Assembly: GCA_023397655.1 (NCBI GenBank)
Contig: JAEWTW010000057.1
Span: 124,001 to 188,000 of the forward strand
From: Bacillota bacterium
Lineage (GTDB): Bacteria; Bacillota; Clostridia; Christensenellales; SZUA-584
DNA length: 64,000 nt
Reading direction: 5' to 3'
The notes under the pieces are model-generated. The model searched no databases, was not told the origin of the DNA, and saw only the letters and a program-made list of their open reading frames with translations. Positions 24,528 through 34,011 of this stretch are shown here, in pieces. The translations under genes and the position numbers were made by a program. Every line of letters begins with the position of its first letter. Within the stretch, counting starts at the first letter, position 1.

Positions 24528-25580
24528 ATGGCGAGGATACTTGTGGTGGATGATGAAAGAAGCATCCGCCTGACGTTGAGCGAATTTTTGAAGCGTGAAG
24601 GATATGAGGCGGAGACGGCGGAAAACGCGGAAGTAGCCGTCGGCATGCTGATGGAAAAGGAGTACGACGTGCTGCTGACGGATATCGTGATGCCGCGCAA
24701 GTCGGGCATGTCGCTCATATCGGATGTGCATCGCATTCAGCCCAACGCACAGGTGATACTGATGACGGGGGAGCCCACGGTGGAGACTGCATCTGCGGCG
24801 GTGAGGCTGGAGGTGCGTGACTATCTGGCCAAGCCCATATCGCGCGAGGACCTGCTGCGCACTGTCCGTCAGGCGGTGGAGGTCAAACATCTGTCCGATG
24901 CAAAACGCCGGCTGGAGGCCGATCTGCGCATTCAAAAGGAAAATCTGGAGCGTGAGGTGGAAGAGCGTACGGAGAAGCTGCGTCTCGCAATGCTCAACAT
25001 CGCTTACGCCACGGGTGCGATGCTGGAACTCAGGGATCCGTATACCGCCGGACACCAGAGGCGCGTGGGCGCGCTGGCCTGCGAGATCGGCCGCGAGATG
25101 GGGCTGCCGGATGACACGCTGGAAGGCCTGTACATGACGGGCTGTATCCACGATGTGGGTAAGATCACCGTTCCCACGGACATACTCAGCAAGCCGGGCA
25201 AGCTGTCCGAACTGGAATACGCGCTGATCAAGGAACACCCGCAGAAGGGCTATGAGGTGCTGCGCAACTACGAGATGCCGTGGCCTGTCGCCGAGATCGT
25301 CTACCAGCATCACGAACGCCTGAACGGCAGCGGTTATCCGCGCGGGCTCAAGGGCAGTGAGATCGCACTGGAAACATGCATCATCTCCGTCGCGGATGTG
25401 GTGGAAGCGATGATGTCCCATCGGCCATATCGCGCCGGGCTGGGGAAGGAAGTCGCGCTGGACGAGATCATAAAAAACCGCGGCATACTCTACCATCCGG
25501 ACGCGGTGGACAGCTGCGTGGCGCTGTTTCGCGATAAGGGCTACCAGCTCGCGGAGCTCAACCCGGCCAAAAGGGACTGA
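24528..25580 (+). CDS. Response regulator with HD-GYP c-di-GMP phosphodiesterase output
   Basis: The protein is 350 residues. The receiver domain (1-~120) has phospho-acceptor D52 in LLTDIVMP; a coiled-coil linker follows, then an HD-GYP domain with H208-D209 in CIHDVGK and G269-Y270-P271. All metal-binding signature residues visible to me are intact, so it should hydrolyse c-di-GMP when phosphorylated. It is paired with the GAF-PAS kinase just upstream (same operon, 14-bp gap, AAGGAGG ribosome site). DNA binding is not expected. Confidence 0.92.
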   Translation: MARILVVDDERSIRLTLSEFLKREGYEAETAENAEVAVGMLMEKEYDVLLTDIVMPRKSGMSLISDVHRIQPNAQVILMTGEPTVETASAAVRLEVRDYLAKPISREDLLRTVRQAVEVKHLSDAKRRLEADLRIQKENLEREVEERTEKLRLAMLNIAYATGAMLELRDPYTAGHQRRVGALACEIGREMGLPDDTLEGLYMTGCIHDVGKITVPTDILSKPGKLSELEYALIKEHPQKGYEVLRNYEMPWPVAEIVYQHHERLNGSGYPRGLKGSEIALETCIISVADVVEAMMSHRPYRAGLGKEVALDEIIKNRGILYHPDAVDSCVALFRDKGYQLAELNPAKRD

Positions 25581-25589
25581 AAGAGAAAA

Positions 25590-25612
25590 AAACCCGTCTT
25601 CGGACGGGTTTT
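25590..25612 (+). terminator. Intrinsic terminator between convergent genes
   Basis: AACCCGTC and GACGGGTT form a stem with a TTCG-like loop, followed by TTTTG. It serves the HD-GYP gene, and the flanking A-run makes it usable for the convergent gene. Confidence 0.75.
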
Positions 25613-25621
25613 GTGTTAATG

Positions 25622-26512
25622 TCAGGCGGCGCCGTCTTCAATTGTTTCCGTATCTTCATCGCCGTTCAGCGTGGCCAGATACGCGGCATACTGTTCGGCG
25701 GCGTTGCCCTGCCAGCCCGGCCAGGCTTCGGTGATGGGAATGTCCTCCGGCTTTAAGCCGGGGCGTTCGCTGGGCTTGTCGGGCCTTGTCAGCTGCGCCT
25801 TGATGGCGGCGGCTTCCGCATCGTCCTTGTCACCCTTGATGATGTCGCAGACGGTGCCGGCTCCAAGGTTATAGTAGATCCAGCGGGCATCGGGCACCAG
25901 CATGCGCACGCAGCCGTGCGAAGCGCGCGTGCCCAGGTTGCGGTATGAGTCGCTGGTGTAGCTGCGGGCGCTCTTGGACGCATAGATCAGCGAGTGGCAG
26001 AAGAAGCTGCGCGTGATCTGCCGCCAGTACTGACCGTATACGCCGAAGCTGGCAAATTTGCCGAAGCGTACGTATTTGTCGCCCATCTCGAAGGTGCCCT
26101 TCACCGTGGGGTTGGAGCGTGACCCCGAGCTGACGATGATGTAGCGCACCGGTACGGTATACTCACCGTTGCCGTCCTTTTCAAAGACGGTGGCGAACTG
26201 ATGGTATTCGTCCACCACCAGCTTGTATTTGTCCGACGGCGGCATCGGCGGCATTTTGCTCGGGTCCTCATCCGTATGGATACCGTTGTCGCCCACCAGT
26301 TCCTCGAACGTCATCGTGGTAGTGGGGGCCAGTTCGGCAAACGTCAAAGGCTGTTTTGTGATGAAAAGCGGCTCAGGATCAGGAGCAGCCGGTTGTTCCG
26401 TCGCGGTGTTTTCCGCATCTTCGGCCAGCGCAATCGGTGCCGTTCCAAACACAATCAGACCAACCAGCAGGGCTGCCACCACGCATACGATGCACCGCAG
26501 CAATACCTTCAT
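25622..26512 (-). CDS. Secreted L,D-transpeptidase (YkuD family)
   Basis: The protein is 296 residues from the ATG at 26512. A signal sequence or anchor (about 5-27) is followed by a ~60-residue linker and a YkuD domain with the catalytic SHGCVRM motif (Cys201). Such enzymes form 3-3 peptide cross-links or anchor proteins to the wall. After the catalytic domain comes an acidic tail ending in DTETIEDG. GGAGG sits 5 bases before a GTG (26521) and 14 before the ATG, so the start could be nine bases earlier. Confidence 0.88.
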   Translation of the reverse strand: MKVLLRCIVCVVAALLVGLIVFGTAPIALAEDAENTATEQPAAPDPEPLFITKQPLTFAELAPTTTMTFEELVGDNGIHTDEDPSKMPPMPPSDKYKLVVDEYHQFATVFEKDGNGEYTVPVRYIIVSSGSRSNPTVKGTFEMGDKYVRFGKFASFGVYGQYWRQITRSFFCHSLIYASKSARSYTSDSYRNLGTRASHGCVRMLVPDARWIYYNLGAGTVCDIIKGDKDDAEAAAIKAQLTRPDKPSERPGLKPEDIPITEAWPGWQGNAAEQYAAYLATLNGDEDTETIEDGAA

Positions 26513-26616
26513 GATATCCACCGCCACCTCCGCAAAATAATATCAAAATCACCGGACAATAATATGGATATAGTTTATATGGTTTGCTGTTTTAAGTCAA
26601 AGTATTTTAAGGTTGT

Positions 26617-28212
26617 TTATGGAAGCCGTCCTAGGGAAATGTCGTCCACAAAACTGTCCATGAAAGCGAGCCGTTCGCGAATAAACTGCGATAATGCCGT
26701 GGTGTCCGGTGTGAATGCGGCATCCGGCCAGCGCGCGTGATCCCGCTGCGCCGCGCCGGAGCCATATACGTCCTGTTCAAGTAGACTCAGCCGCGCCAGT
26801 ACGGCATCTTGAGACAGCACACCGCTCCGAAGCGTTGTCCAGCGCTGGTTGATGGCTGCGCGCACACCGCCTGTGTCCAGCGTCAGCGCGCGCTCCATCA
26901 GCGTGCTGTTCCACAGGCCGGCATCTGCGAGGCGCGCGTCCACTCGGCAGCTCAAAGCTTCCTCCTCGGTATAATAATTACCGAATGTGAGGTCGAGGTC
27001 CCAGGCGCCAAGTAGCACAGTATACTGCCCGTCTCTGTATTTCGCGGCCAGATTCACGTTCTTTTCCACGTTGTCCTCGGCGTACACCATGTTGGTGAAC
27101 ACCCAGTAATCCACAACGTTGTTTTTCTCCGTCAGCTTGAATATTTCATCCGCAAATTCATCGTCGCTGCCCTGTGTAACAAGGCTGTTCAGTATGTCCA
27201 GCGGCTGCCACTTGACATACGTATTGCCCGCATCGTCCGGCTCGCGCAGTTCAAAACGGCCCGCGGCCGCAGCATTTGCCGCGGATTTGAAGTCGGCGGA
27301 GGTGGTTGTTACATAGCTGACCGAGCGGTAAAGATACTCACATTGCGCCGGGTTCGTGTCTTGTCTGAGGCGAGTTTGTTTGGCGTCCACCGGCGTCATC
27401 AGCAGATACAGCCCGTTGTACGCGCCGTTGACAAACAGCTCCACAAAGCGGCACTGTGCGCCAAAATCGATGCCAAAGCTGTTGTGCTGTGCGCCGATAT
27501 CTTCCCACAAGCCGGTTGCCAGCGCGCAGCGCAGCTTCTCCGGCTCGTTGTACGCAGCGTACAGTATCCAGTCGTCATCGTTGCGCAGCCCGAGCAGCGG
27601 CAGGTGGCGCGGCGTATCAGACTGTGTCCTAAGCGACAGCCGAAGCGACTTCTTGGGGTACATCTGGCTCAAACCGCCGCGTATGCGGATATTTGCGCTG
27701 GACTGCAGCAAGCTGCCTGTGTTGTTGTCATACAGCTGCATCAGCCCGGGCGTATCCTGCTGCCCGATAGCACTGCCTGTGCGGATGGACATCAACGGCA
27801 GCGTGGTGACCACCAGTTCGCCTTGCTGGTACCCGCTGTCGTCGTACAGCACAAAGGGCAAGGCAATGTTGTCGCGTACGGTTTGCGGCGTGATGGCGCT
27901 TTTCAAAAAAACGATGTTCAATCCTTCGTTACTGCTTATGTGCACCTGCGGATTATAATCGCCGCCTGTCAGTGAATAATAATAGCGTCCGGCGGGCTTG
28001 TCGGTCATCAGCACGGTGCCGTTTAGAGTGATCGACGCGCTGAACGATGCGGATGAACGGGCGGACATGATGCCGTCAAGGGCGCTCTGCGGAGCTGAGA
28101 GATCAGAAATGTGAAGCGCGCTGCCGCCTGCCTGTATTATCGCCGGCGTCAGAAAAAGCGCCGCGAGCAGAGCGGAAACGATGATAATGCTGACGATACG
28201 GCGATGGCTCAC
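26617..28212 (-). CDS. CotH-family secreted kinase-like protein
   Basis: The protein is 531 residues. A signal peptide or anchor near residues 5-28 is followed by a domain with CotH kinase landmarks: SLRLSLRTQSD-like basic patch (near KKSLRLSL), GLYLLMTPVD and the acidic WDLDLTFGN. CotH in Bacillus is a spore-coat kinase that phosphorylates coat proteins; secreted paralogs in Clostridia are often attached to cellulosome-like or surface proteins. The start is a GTG with AAAGGA upstream. Being exported, it may act on a surface target rather than the coat. Confidence 0.8.
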   Translation of the reverse strand: MSHRRIVSIIIVSALLAALFLTPAIIQAGGSALHISDLSAPQSALDGIMSARSSASFSASITLNGTVLMTDKPAGRYYYSLTGGDYNPQVHISSNEGLNIVFLKSAITPQTVRDNIALPFVLYDDSGYQQGELVVTTLPLMSIRTGSAIGQQDTPGLMQLYDNNTGSLLQSSANIRIRGGLSQMYPKKSLRLSLRTQSDTPRHLPLLGLRNDDDWILYAAYNEPEKLRCALATGLWEDIGAQHNSFGIDFGAQCRFVELFVNGAYNGLYLLMTPVDAKQTRLRQDTNPAQCEYLYRSVSYVTTTSADFKSAANAAAAGRFELREPDDAGNTYVKWQPLDILNSLVTQGSDDEFADEIFKLTEKNNVVDYWVFTNMVYAEDNVEKNVNLAAKYRDGQYTVLLGAWDLDLTFGNYYTEEEALSCRVDARLADAGLWNSTLMERALTLDTGGVRAAINQRWTTLRSGVLSQDAVLARLSLLEQDVYGSGAAQRDHARWPDAAFTPDTTALSQFIRERLAFMDSFVDDISLGRLP

Positions 28213-28473
28213 GGCATAGTCCTTTCCGGCGGCTGCCGCACACAGGCAACGGTCAAGGTATGATTCAATATAAAGTAAAAACGATTATACACGGCAGAAT
28301 CGGGGCATGCAAAGAATACCCCAAAAATACAAACAGAGCGCGATAATACGACAAAAATGTATGACAGCACAGGGAGCACCGCGTTCAAACATGTGAATTT
28401 GCGGCAAACGGTATTGTGAAAACGGATACGGAACGATTATACTGATAGAAAGCTGTTAAAACATGGGGGGACT

Positions 28474-30096
28474 ATGGAAAGCTATATTATCGCAGTGAAC
28501 GACGGCTCCAAAAAGATTGAGTATGCGCAGCAGACGCAGCTCTGGCAGCTTGCGAAGGAAGCGGGAGCGGCGAATGCGGTGTGCGCGTTGATGAACGGCA
28601 GCATCGTTTCGCTGGCAGAGGAACCGGAGCCCGGCGCGGCTGTCAGATTTTTGGCCGCGCGTGACAGCGAACAGGCGTCGCGGGTATTTCTGCGTGGTGC
28701 GACATTCCTGCTTTACCGGGCGGCAAAGGAGCTTTTTTCGGACCGGGCACTGATTGTGGAGCATATGCTTTGCGGCGGTCTGTACTGCGAAATGAACGAG
28801 CTGCAGCCGGGTGATGTGGCTGCGCTGCAGCGGCGAATGGAAGAACTGATAGCGGCGGACGAGGAGTTTGTGCTGTCAAAAATGCGCGTGGACGAAGCCA
28901 GAAAGATCATGCTTACCGAAGGGCTTATCAGCAAAGCTGCGCTGCTCGCGTTCCGGCCGTTCGATTATTACCGCCTGTACGAATACGGCGGCCTGCATAA
29001 CTATTTCCATGGTGTCATGCCCAAAAGTGCGGGCTATCTTGCGGGTGCGAAGGTGCATGCCTACGACGACGGGTTGATACTCACATATCCCACACCGTAC
29101 ATCGAAGCGGACACGCCCATCATCCGGCAGCCAAAATATGGAGAGGTGTTTCGTCAGGCGGAGCGCTGGGCGGGTGTGCTGGGGGTGTCGTACGTCGCAG
29201 ACCTCAACAACCTGCTGCGCCGCGGCGATATGGAGGAGTTTATTAACGTCAACGAAGCGCTGCACGAGCGCACCATCGCCGATATCGCGCAGCGCATCGC
29301 AACCAAGCCCCGGGTGCGCATCGTGCTGGTGGCGGGACCGTCGTCGTCCGGCAAAACGACTTTCGCGTCAAGACTGTCCGTTCACCTCAAGGTGCTCGGC
29401 CGCCGCTGCCAGCCTATTTCGGTGGACGACTATTATGCAGACCGTACCAACATCCCGCTCGATGAGTTCGGCAAGCCGGATTTTGAGACCATTGCCGCAC
29501 TGGATACCGAAAAGCTCAGCGATGACCTGAACCTGCTGCTTGCCGGACAGGAAGCACAGCTGCCGCGTTTCAGCTTTGTGGAAGGGAGGCGCACATCGAC
29601 GGTGCCGCTGCGCATCCGCGACGACATACTGATTATCGAAGGCATACACGGTCTCAATCAGGCGCTGACTCAAGGCGTGGACGATGCATACAAGTTCCGT
29701 ATATTCATAGCGCCGCTCACCACGCTCAACATCGACAGCCACAGCGTGGTGGTGCCGGAAGACCTGCGGCTGCTGCGGCGGCTGGTGCGCGACAAACGTA
29801 CGCGCGGCTATTCCTTCGCACAGACTTTTGGCATTTGGGATTCGGTGCGGCGGGGCGAATACAAGTATATACTGCCTTACCAGGAGAATGCCGATGTGAT
29901 GTTTAATTCCACACTGCTGTATGAACCGCTGGCGCTCAAGAAATACGCTTACAGCGAGCTACGCGCGTTCACACCCGAGATGGAGCATTATCCAGAAGCG
30001 CTGGCACTGCTGAAATTTTTGAATTATTTTATGAGTCTGGACGACGAAAGCCTGATACCGCGGGGCAGCATTCTGCGTGAATTCATTGGCCGTTGA
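28474..30096 (+). CDS. Uridine-kinase-like P-loop protein with TGS/SAD-like N-terminus
   Basis: The protein is 540 residues. The N-terminal ~200 residues look like the TGS plus second-additional domains of threonyl-tRNA synthetase. The C-terminal part is a phosphoribulokinase/uridine-kinase domain with Walker A GPSSSGKTTF starting at residue 288, followed by SVDDYY. The family is common in Clostridia and some eukaryotes, and is usually annotated as uridine kinase or nucleoside kinase. Whether the RNA-related half binds tRNA is not known. It is monocistronic, with a GGGGG-type ribosome site. Confidence 0.85.
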   Translation: MESYIIAVNDGSKKIEYAQQTQLWQLAKEAGAANAVCALMNGSIVSLAEEPEPGAAVRFLAARDSEQASRVFLRGATFLLYRAAKELFSDRALIVEHMLCGGLYCEMNELQPGDVAALQRRMEELIAADEEFVLSKMRVDEARKIMLTEGLISKAALLAFRPFDYYRLYEYGGLHNYFHGVMPKSAGYLAGAKVHAYDDGLILTYPTPYIEADTPIIRQPKYGEVFRQAERWAGVLGVSYVADLNNLLRRGDMEEFINVNEALHERTIADIAQRIATKPRVRIVLVAGPSSSGKTTFASRLSVHLKVLGRRCQPISVDDYYADRTNIPLDEFGKPDFETIAALDTEKLSDDLNLLLAGQEAQLPRFSFVEGRRTSTVPLRIRDDILIIEGIHGLNQALTQGVDDAYKFRIFIAPLTTLNIDSHSVVVPEDLRLLRRLVRDKRTRGYSFAQTFGIWDSVRRGEYKYILPYQENADVMFNSTLLYEPLALKKYAYSELRAFTPEMEHYPEALALLKFLNYFMSLDDESLIPRGSILREFIGR

Positions 30097-30176
30097 TTCT
30101 TGATTTTTTTGACATCGGTTTATCTTCATAATTGCGTCTTCGAAAGCTAAGAATAAATGCAAAGGAGGCGGATTAA

Positions 30177-30446
30177 ATGAAGAGACTGTTTATAGTAGCA
30201 ATCTTAGTGGTCCTGCTGGCCGTTATTATGTTGGGCTGCACCAGAAACAATACGCCGGGCAATACTGTAGGGCCATCGGCCACGATGTATCCTGCAACAC
30301 CAACAGATGTTATTCCTGGGGTGACCAACATGCCGGGAGGCACGGTTGAATCGCCGATTGTGACCATGTCCCCTAGTGTTTCACCGGGTGCCGGGGTCAC
30401 AACTGTGCCGGAGGCAACCATGACGACATCACCGGCTGCCAGCTGA
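30177..30446 (+). CDS. Small threonine/proline-rich lipoprotein, 89 aa
   Basis: A perfect AAAGGAGG precedes the start. The signal peptide ends in VIMLGC (Cys21), a lipobox, and the remaining 68 residues are low complexity, dominated by T, P, G, V and S. It would be a lipid-anchored surface spacer. I do not recognise a family. A terminator follows at 30489. Confidence 0.7.
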   Translation: MKRLFIVAILVVLLAVIMLGCTRNNTPGNTVGPSATMYPATPTDVIPGVTNMPGGTVESPIVTMSPSVSPGAGVTTVPEATMTTSPAAS

Positions 30447-30488
30447 CCATCTAGAGGCAGTCACAAAGAGAGCACAGTGCTTTCAAAG

Positions 30489-30521
30489 AGACCCCGGGCT
30501 TAAAGGCGGCGGGGTCTTTTT
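30489..30521 (+). terminator. Intrinsic terminator
   Basis: GACCCCG pairs with CGGGGTC, followed by TTTTT. Confidence 0.85.
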
Positions 30522-30636
30522 CAATGCCTTTGATATATATTTTAACAGTTGCCGCCGTATTGCCGCCGCTGCATTAATAATTTATAATTAAAATGATATT
30601 ATATATAATCGCATCAAGACAAAGGAGCCTTGATTT

Positions 30637-32178
30637 ATGTTTCAGATTATGAGCGCTGATGAAGCCGTAACCCTCATTCGCGACGGCAACACCGTCTGCA
30701 TCAATTCATTTCTGACGTTGGGCAATCCGGAAGCGATACATGAAGCGATATTCCGGCGGTTCAAAGAAACAGGACATCCCAAAGATCTGACCATATTCTG
30801 TGCGTCCGGCTTCGGCGGCTGGGACGAAAACAGGTATGCCGATCCGTATATTGCGGCCGGTGCCGTGAAATGCGTGATAGCAGGGCATTTTGGAAGCATG
30901 CCGGCGGCGGTGCGCAAGGCCTACAGCGGTGAAATAGAGGCTTACAACATGCCGCTTGGTGTGCTGTCTCACACGCTGCGCGCGGCGGCATCCCGCAAGG
31001 ACGGCTATTTGAGCGAAGTGGGTCTTGGGCTTTTTGTGGATCCGCGTGTCGATGGGCCGGGGCTGAATGCGCGGTCAACGCAAAAGCTGGTCACCGTCGA
31101 GCAGCTGGACGGCAAGGAATACCTGTATTACAGGACGCCCAAGATCGACGTGGCGCTGATGCGAGGCACCACGGTGGATCCCAGCGGTAACATCACTTTC
31201 GAAAAGGAATGCGTTTCCATTGACGCGCTCGCTACTGCGCAGGCCTCAAAGGCTAATGGCGGCATCGTGATCATGCAGGTGGAACGCGTGAGCCATGAGT
31301 TCTCACGTCCGCGCAACGTCATCGTGCCGGGCGTGCTGGTGGACGCGGTGGTGGTCTGTCCGGAGCAAAAACAGTTCTTGAATGAGACATACAACCCGAC
31401 GCTCTCCGGTGATATCCACGTGCCGCCCAGCCAAATGAATTACTGGATGGGGCGCATGAAGCTGTCCGGCAAACGCGGCCGCCATGAAGACACGCAGGTC
31501 TCGCACGAGGTGATCGGCGAACGTGCCGCGCAGGAGCTTCAGGCGAACAGCGTCGTCAACATCGGCATCGGCATACCGGAGATGGTGGGGCGCTACGCGT
31601 CCAAAAGCGGCATACTCGAGAAAATATCGCTCACTGTGGAATCGGGCGGAATCGGCGGACTGCCCGCACCCGGCATCGCGTTTGGCGCCACCATCGGTGC
31701 GGACATCATCACCGACATGGCGCAGCAGTTTGACTTCTACGACGGCGGCGGCATCAAAACCTGCTTCATGGGCGGCTATGAGGCGGACAGGTTCGGAAAT
31801 GTCAATTCGCATGTTATGGGCGGCCGTTATGCGGGCATCGGCGGGTTTGCTAACATCACCACAGCGACACCAAACGTGGTATTCTGTATGACATTCACCG
31901 CACTTGGGCTGGAAGTAGAGCGGGAAGGGAGCAGCGTGCACATCGTTCACGAAGGCAATAAGCCCAAGTTCAAACCGGAGATCGAAGCGATCAGCTTTTC
32001 TGCGAAGCATGCGCGCATGCGCGGGCAGAATGTGCTGTATGTGACCGAACGCTGCGTGTTTGCGCTGGGGGATGAGGGCCTGGAACTGGCCGAGGTTTAC
32101 GAGGGCATTGATCTCCAGAGAGATGTACTGGATCAGCTGAATTTTATACCAAAGATCAGACCCGGGGTGAAACAGTAA
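30637..32178 (+). CDS. Fused acyl-CoA:acetate/propionate CoA-transferase (Pct/YdiF type)
   Basis: The protein is 513 residues, matching single-chain family I CoA-transferases in which the alpha and beta halves are fused. The catalytic glutamate is E335 in TVESGGIGG, and a glycine-rich oxyanion-loop-like GIGIPEMVG precedes it. The enzyme swaps CoA between short acyl-CoAs and acetate, propionate or lactate during fermentation. AAGGAG precedes the start. It is monocistronic, with promoter-like AT-rich DNA before it and a terminator after it. The exact acid cannot be told. Confidence 0.85.
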   Translation: MFQIMSADEAVTLIRDGNTVCINSFLTLGNPEAIHEAIFRRFKETGHPKDLTIFCASGFGGWDENRYADPYIAAGAVKCVIAGHFGSMPAAVRKAYSGEIEAYNMPLGVLSHTLRAAASRKDGYLSEVGLGLFVDPRVDGPGLNARSTQKLVTVEQLDGKEYLYYRTPKIDVALMRGTTVDPSGNITFEKECVSIDALATAQASKANGGIVIMQVERVSHEFSRPRNVIVPGVLVDAVVVCPEQKQFLNETYNPTLSGDIHVPPSQMNYWMGRMKLSGKRGRHEDTQVSHEVIGERAAQELQANSVVNIGIGIPEMVGRYASKSGILEKISLTVESGGIGGLPAPGIAFGATIGADIITDMAQQFDFYDGGGIKTCFMGGYEADRFGNVNSHVMGGRYAGIGGFANITTATPNVVFCMTFTALGLEVEREGSSVHIVHEGNKPKFKPEIEAISFSAKHARMRGQNVLYVTERCVFALGDEGLELAEVYEGIDLQRDVLDQLNFIPKIRPGVKQ

Positions 32179-32197
32179 GGGATACCGAAACATCAGC

Positions 32198-32222
32198 AGC
32201 TGCCTGCGGGCAGCTTTTTGTT
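32198..32222 (+). terminator. Intrinsic terminator of the CoA-transferase gene
   Basis: AGCTGCC and GGCAGCT form a tight stem around TGCG, followed by TTTTTG. Confidence 0.85.
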
Positions 32223-32446
32223 TCGTTTTTTACAGAAAAAGATAGAATATAACAAATTAATATGTTATTATACTGTTGTTGAATCCAACAACGGTATTTT
32301 CTCTTACGATAAATCTCATAAGTCAGCCTTTAGCGTATTCTTGGTTAATGTAAATCTGTAATGATCAAAGCCTTTTAAAGCCCTTGTCTGTTTTGCGGCA
32401 TCGTGTGCCGTACGTTTATTGAGCATGAATAAAGGAGGGACACCCT

Positions 32447-33757
32447 ATGTTTTGCCGCAAATGCGGAAACCAGATGCCGGACGGTGAAAAATTCTGCAAC
32501 CAGTGCGGAGCACCTGCCAGCCCGGATGATATCTCCCCGCTGCAACAGCAGCCCCCTGTTATGCCGGGATATCCGGCAGGCGCGGAGCAGGGCGGTGCAT
32601 ATGTACCGCCGACGTTTACCGCCGGCGACTCCGGGCACAGAACTGAAAAGCCAAAAACGGCCAGCCGCAAGAAGCTTAGGACTTTGCTGATCATCGCGGG
32701 CGGCGTGCTGGTGCTGGCAGCGGCTGTGCTGATTCCTGTGCTCATCGAAAAAGCGCATTCGGATCGTTACGAAGCGGCATTTGCGATGATGGATAGCGGC
32801 GATTTCGAAGAAGCAAAGGCCGGATTCCTGGAACTGGGAGAATACAGAGAGTCGCCCGACATGGCCGAGGAATGTCAGGACACGATGGACTATAACGATG
32901 CGGTGGCATTGCAGGACGCGGGCGAGTACAAGCAGGCGCGGGATGCTTTTGCAGCGCTTGGCAGCTTCAAGGATGCGGATGATAAGTCAGCCGAATGCCA
33001 GAACACGATGGACTACAACGACGCGGTGGCGTTGATGGACGCGGGCAGTAACGAAGAGGCCCGCTATGCGTTCACGATACTGGGCAGCTTTATGGATTCT
33101 GCGGATCTTGCGACGGAGTGCCAGAACCGCATTGATTACGATGCGGCTGCTGCGCTGATGGAGGAGAATAAATTTGAGGCGGCGCTGGCGGCGTTTTCGT
33201 CGCTGGGATACTATTCAGACGCTTCTGATATGGTGATGCAATGCCAGGACAATATAGATTATCTAGCAGCAGACGCGGCATTCAATGACGGTAAATTCTA
33301 TACAGCGTTTATGGCATTTTACGATCTGGGGGACTTCAAGGACTCGGTGGAGCGTTGTTTTGCCTGCATACAGGATCCACCGAAAAACGGGGAGCTGTAC
33401 CACAACCCGGATTTTGCTAAGAAGGTTTCCGTCACCTTCAAGGTGGGAGACCAGGATCTCTCAGCTTTCATAAAGGTCTATTCAGAAGACGATCAGCTTG
33501 TAGCCTCCATATTTGTCGCCAAAAACAGTAAAACAAAAGTTAAGCTGCCCAAAGGGAAATATCGTTTTAAGGCTGCCTACGGCATTGAATGGTTTGGCGA
33601 AAAAGAGCTTTTTGGTGATAATGCCATATATACAGTGATGGTTTTTAAAGAGGGCGATACACTCAACCTGTCCAGCAATACTATTTATACAATCTCATTG
33701 CTTCAGGAGGGTGAAGGCAATATGACCAGTATGCCTGAATCATTGGGGAACTTTTAA
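32447..33757 (+). CDS. Zinc-ribbon membrane protein with TPR-like repeats
   Basis: The protein is 436 residues. It begins with a zinc ribbon (CRKCGNQ then CNQCGA), then a Pro/Gly-rich linker, one transmembrane segment near 78-100, five repeats of about 42 residues of the pattern YNDAVALMDAG...AFxxLGSF...C, and a C-terminal beta domain. The ribbon is expected in the cytoplasm and the repeats outside. Such zinc-ribbon proteins are widespread in Clostridia; their role is unknown. AAGGAGG precedes the start. Confidence 0.8.
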   Translation: MFCRKCGNQMPDGEKFCNQCGAPASPDDISPLQQQPPVMPGYPAGAEQGGAYVPPTFTAGDSGHRTEKPKTASRKKLRTLLIIAGGVLVLAAAVLIPVLIEKAHSDRYEAAFAMMDSGDFEEAKAGFLELGEYRESPDMAEECQDTMDYNDAVALQDAGEYKQARDAFAALGSFKDADDKSAECQNTMDYNDAVALMDAGSNEEARYAFTILGSFMDSADLATECQNRIDYDAAAALMEENKFEAALAAFSSLGYYSDASDMVMQCQDNIDYLAADAAFNDGKFYTAFMAFYDLGDFKDSVERCFACIQDPPKNGELYHNPDFAKKVSVTFKVGDQDLSAFIKVYSEDDQLVASIFVAKNSKTKVKLPKGKYRFKAAYGIEWFGEKELFGDNAIYTVMVFKEGDTLNLSSNTIYTISLLQEGEGNMTSMPESLGNF

Positions 33758-33782
33758 ACCGACTGAGTCTTTTTATCCAACG

Positions 33783-33817
33783 AGCGCCGCCGAGGAATTC
33801 TCCGGGCGGCGCTTTGA
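33783..33817 (+). terminator. Intrinsic terminator
   Basis: AGCGCCGCC pairs with GGCGGCGCT, but the following tract is only TTGAATATTG, so efficiency may be low. Confidence 0.55.
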
Positions 33818-33876
33818 ATATTGAGCATACGAGTGTATAATGTCAAAGATATAGTATGTGTCTACCGGAGGTTTTG

Positions 33877-33981
33877 ATGAAAGTGAAAAAAGGCGCAAGA
33901 GTTTTTGGTATTGTGCTCGCTGTCCTTATGGCAGTGCTGATGCTGCTTTTTTTCCTGATGCCATACATTGCAAGCCGATAA
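33877..33981 (+). CDS. 34-aa single-pass membrane peptide
   Basis: CGGAGG lies six bases before an ATG that opens a 34-codon frame. The product begins MKVKKGAR, which is basic, then has about 20 hydrophobic residues (VFGIVLAVLMAVLMLLFFLM) and ends YIASR. This is the shape of a small inner-membrane protein. It lies 30 bases before the GT-C transferase gene on the same strand and is probably co-transcribed. Function unknown. Confidence 0.6.
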   Translation: MKVKKGARVFGIVLAVLMAVLMLLFFLMPYIASR

Positions 33982-34011
33982 TGGCCATGAGGTCTTCAGG
34001 CTGAGCGAAAG

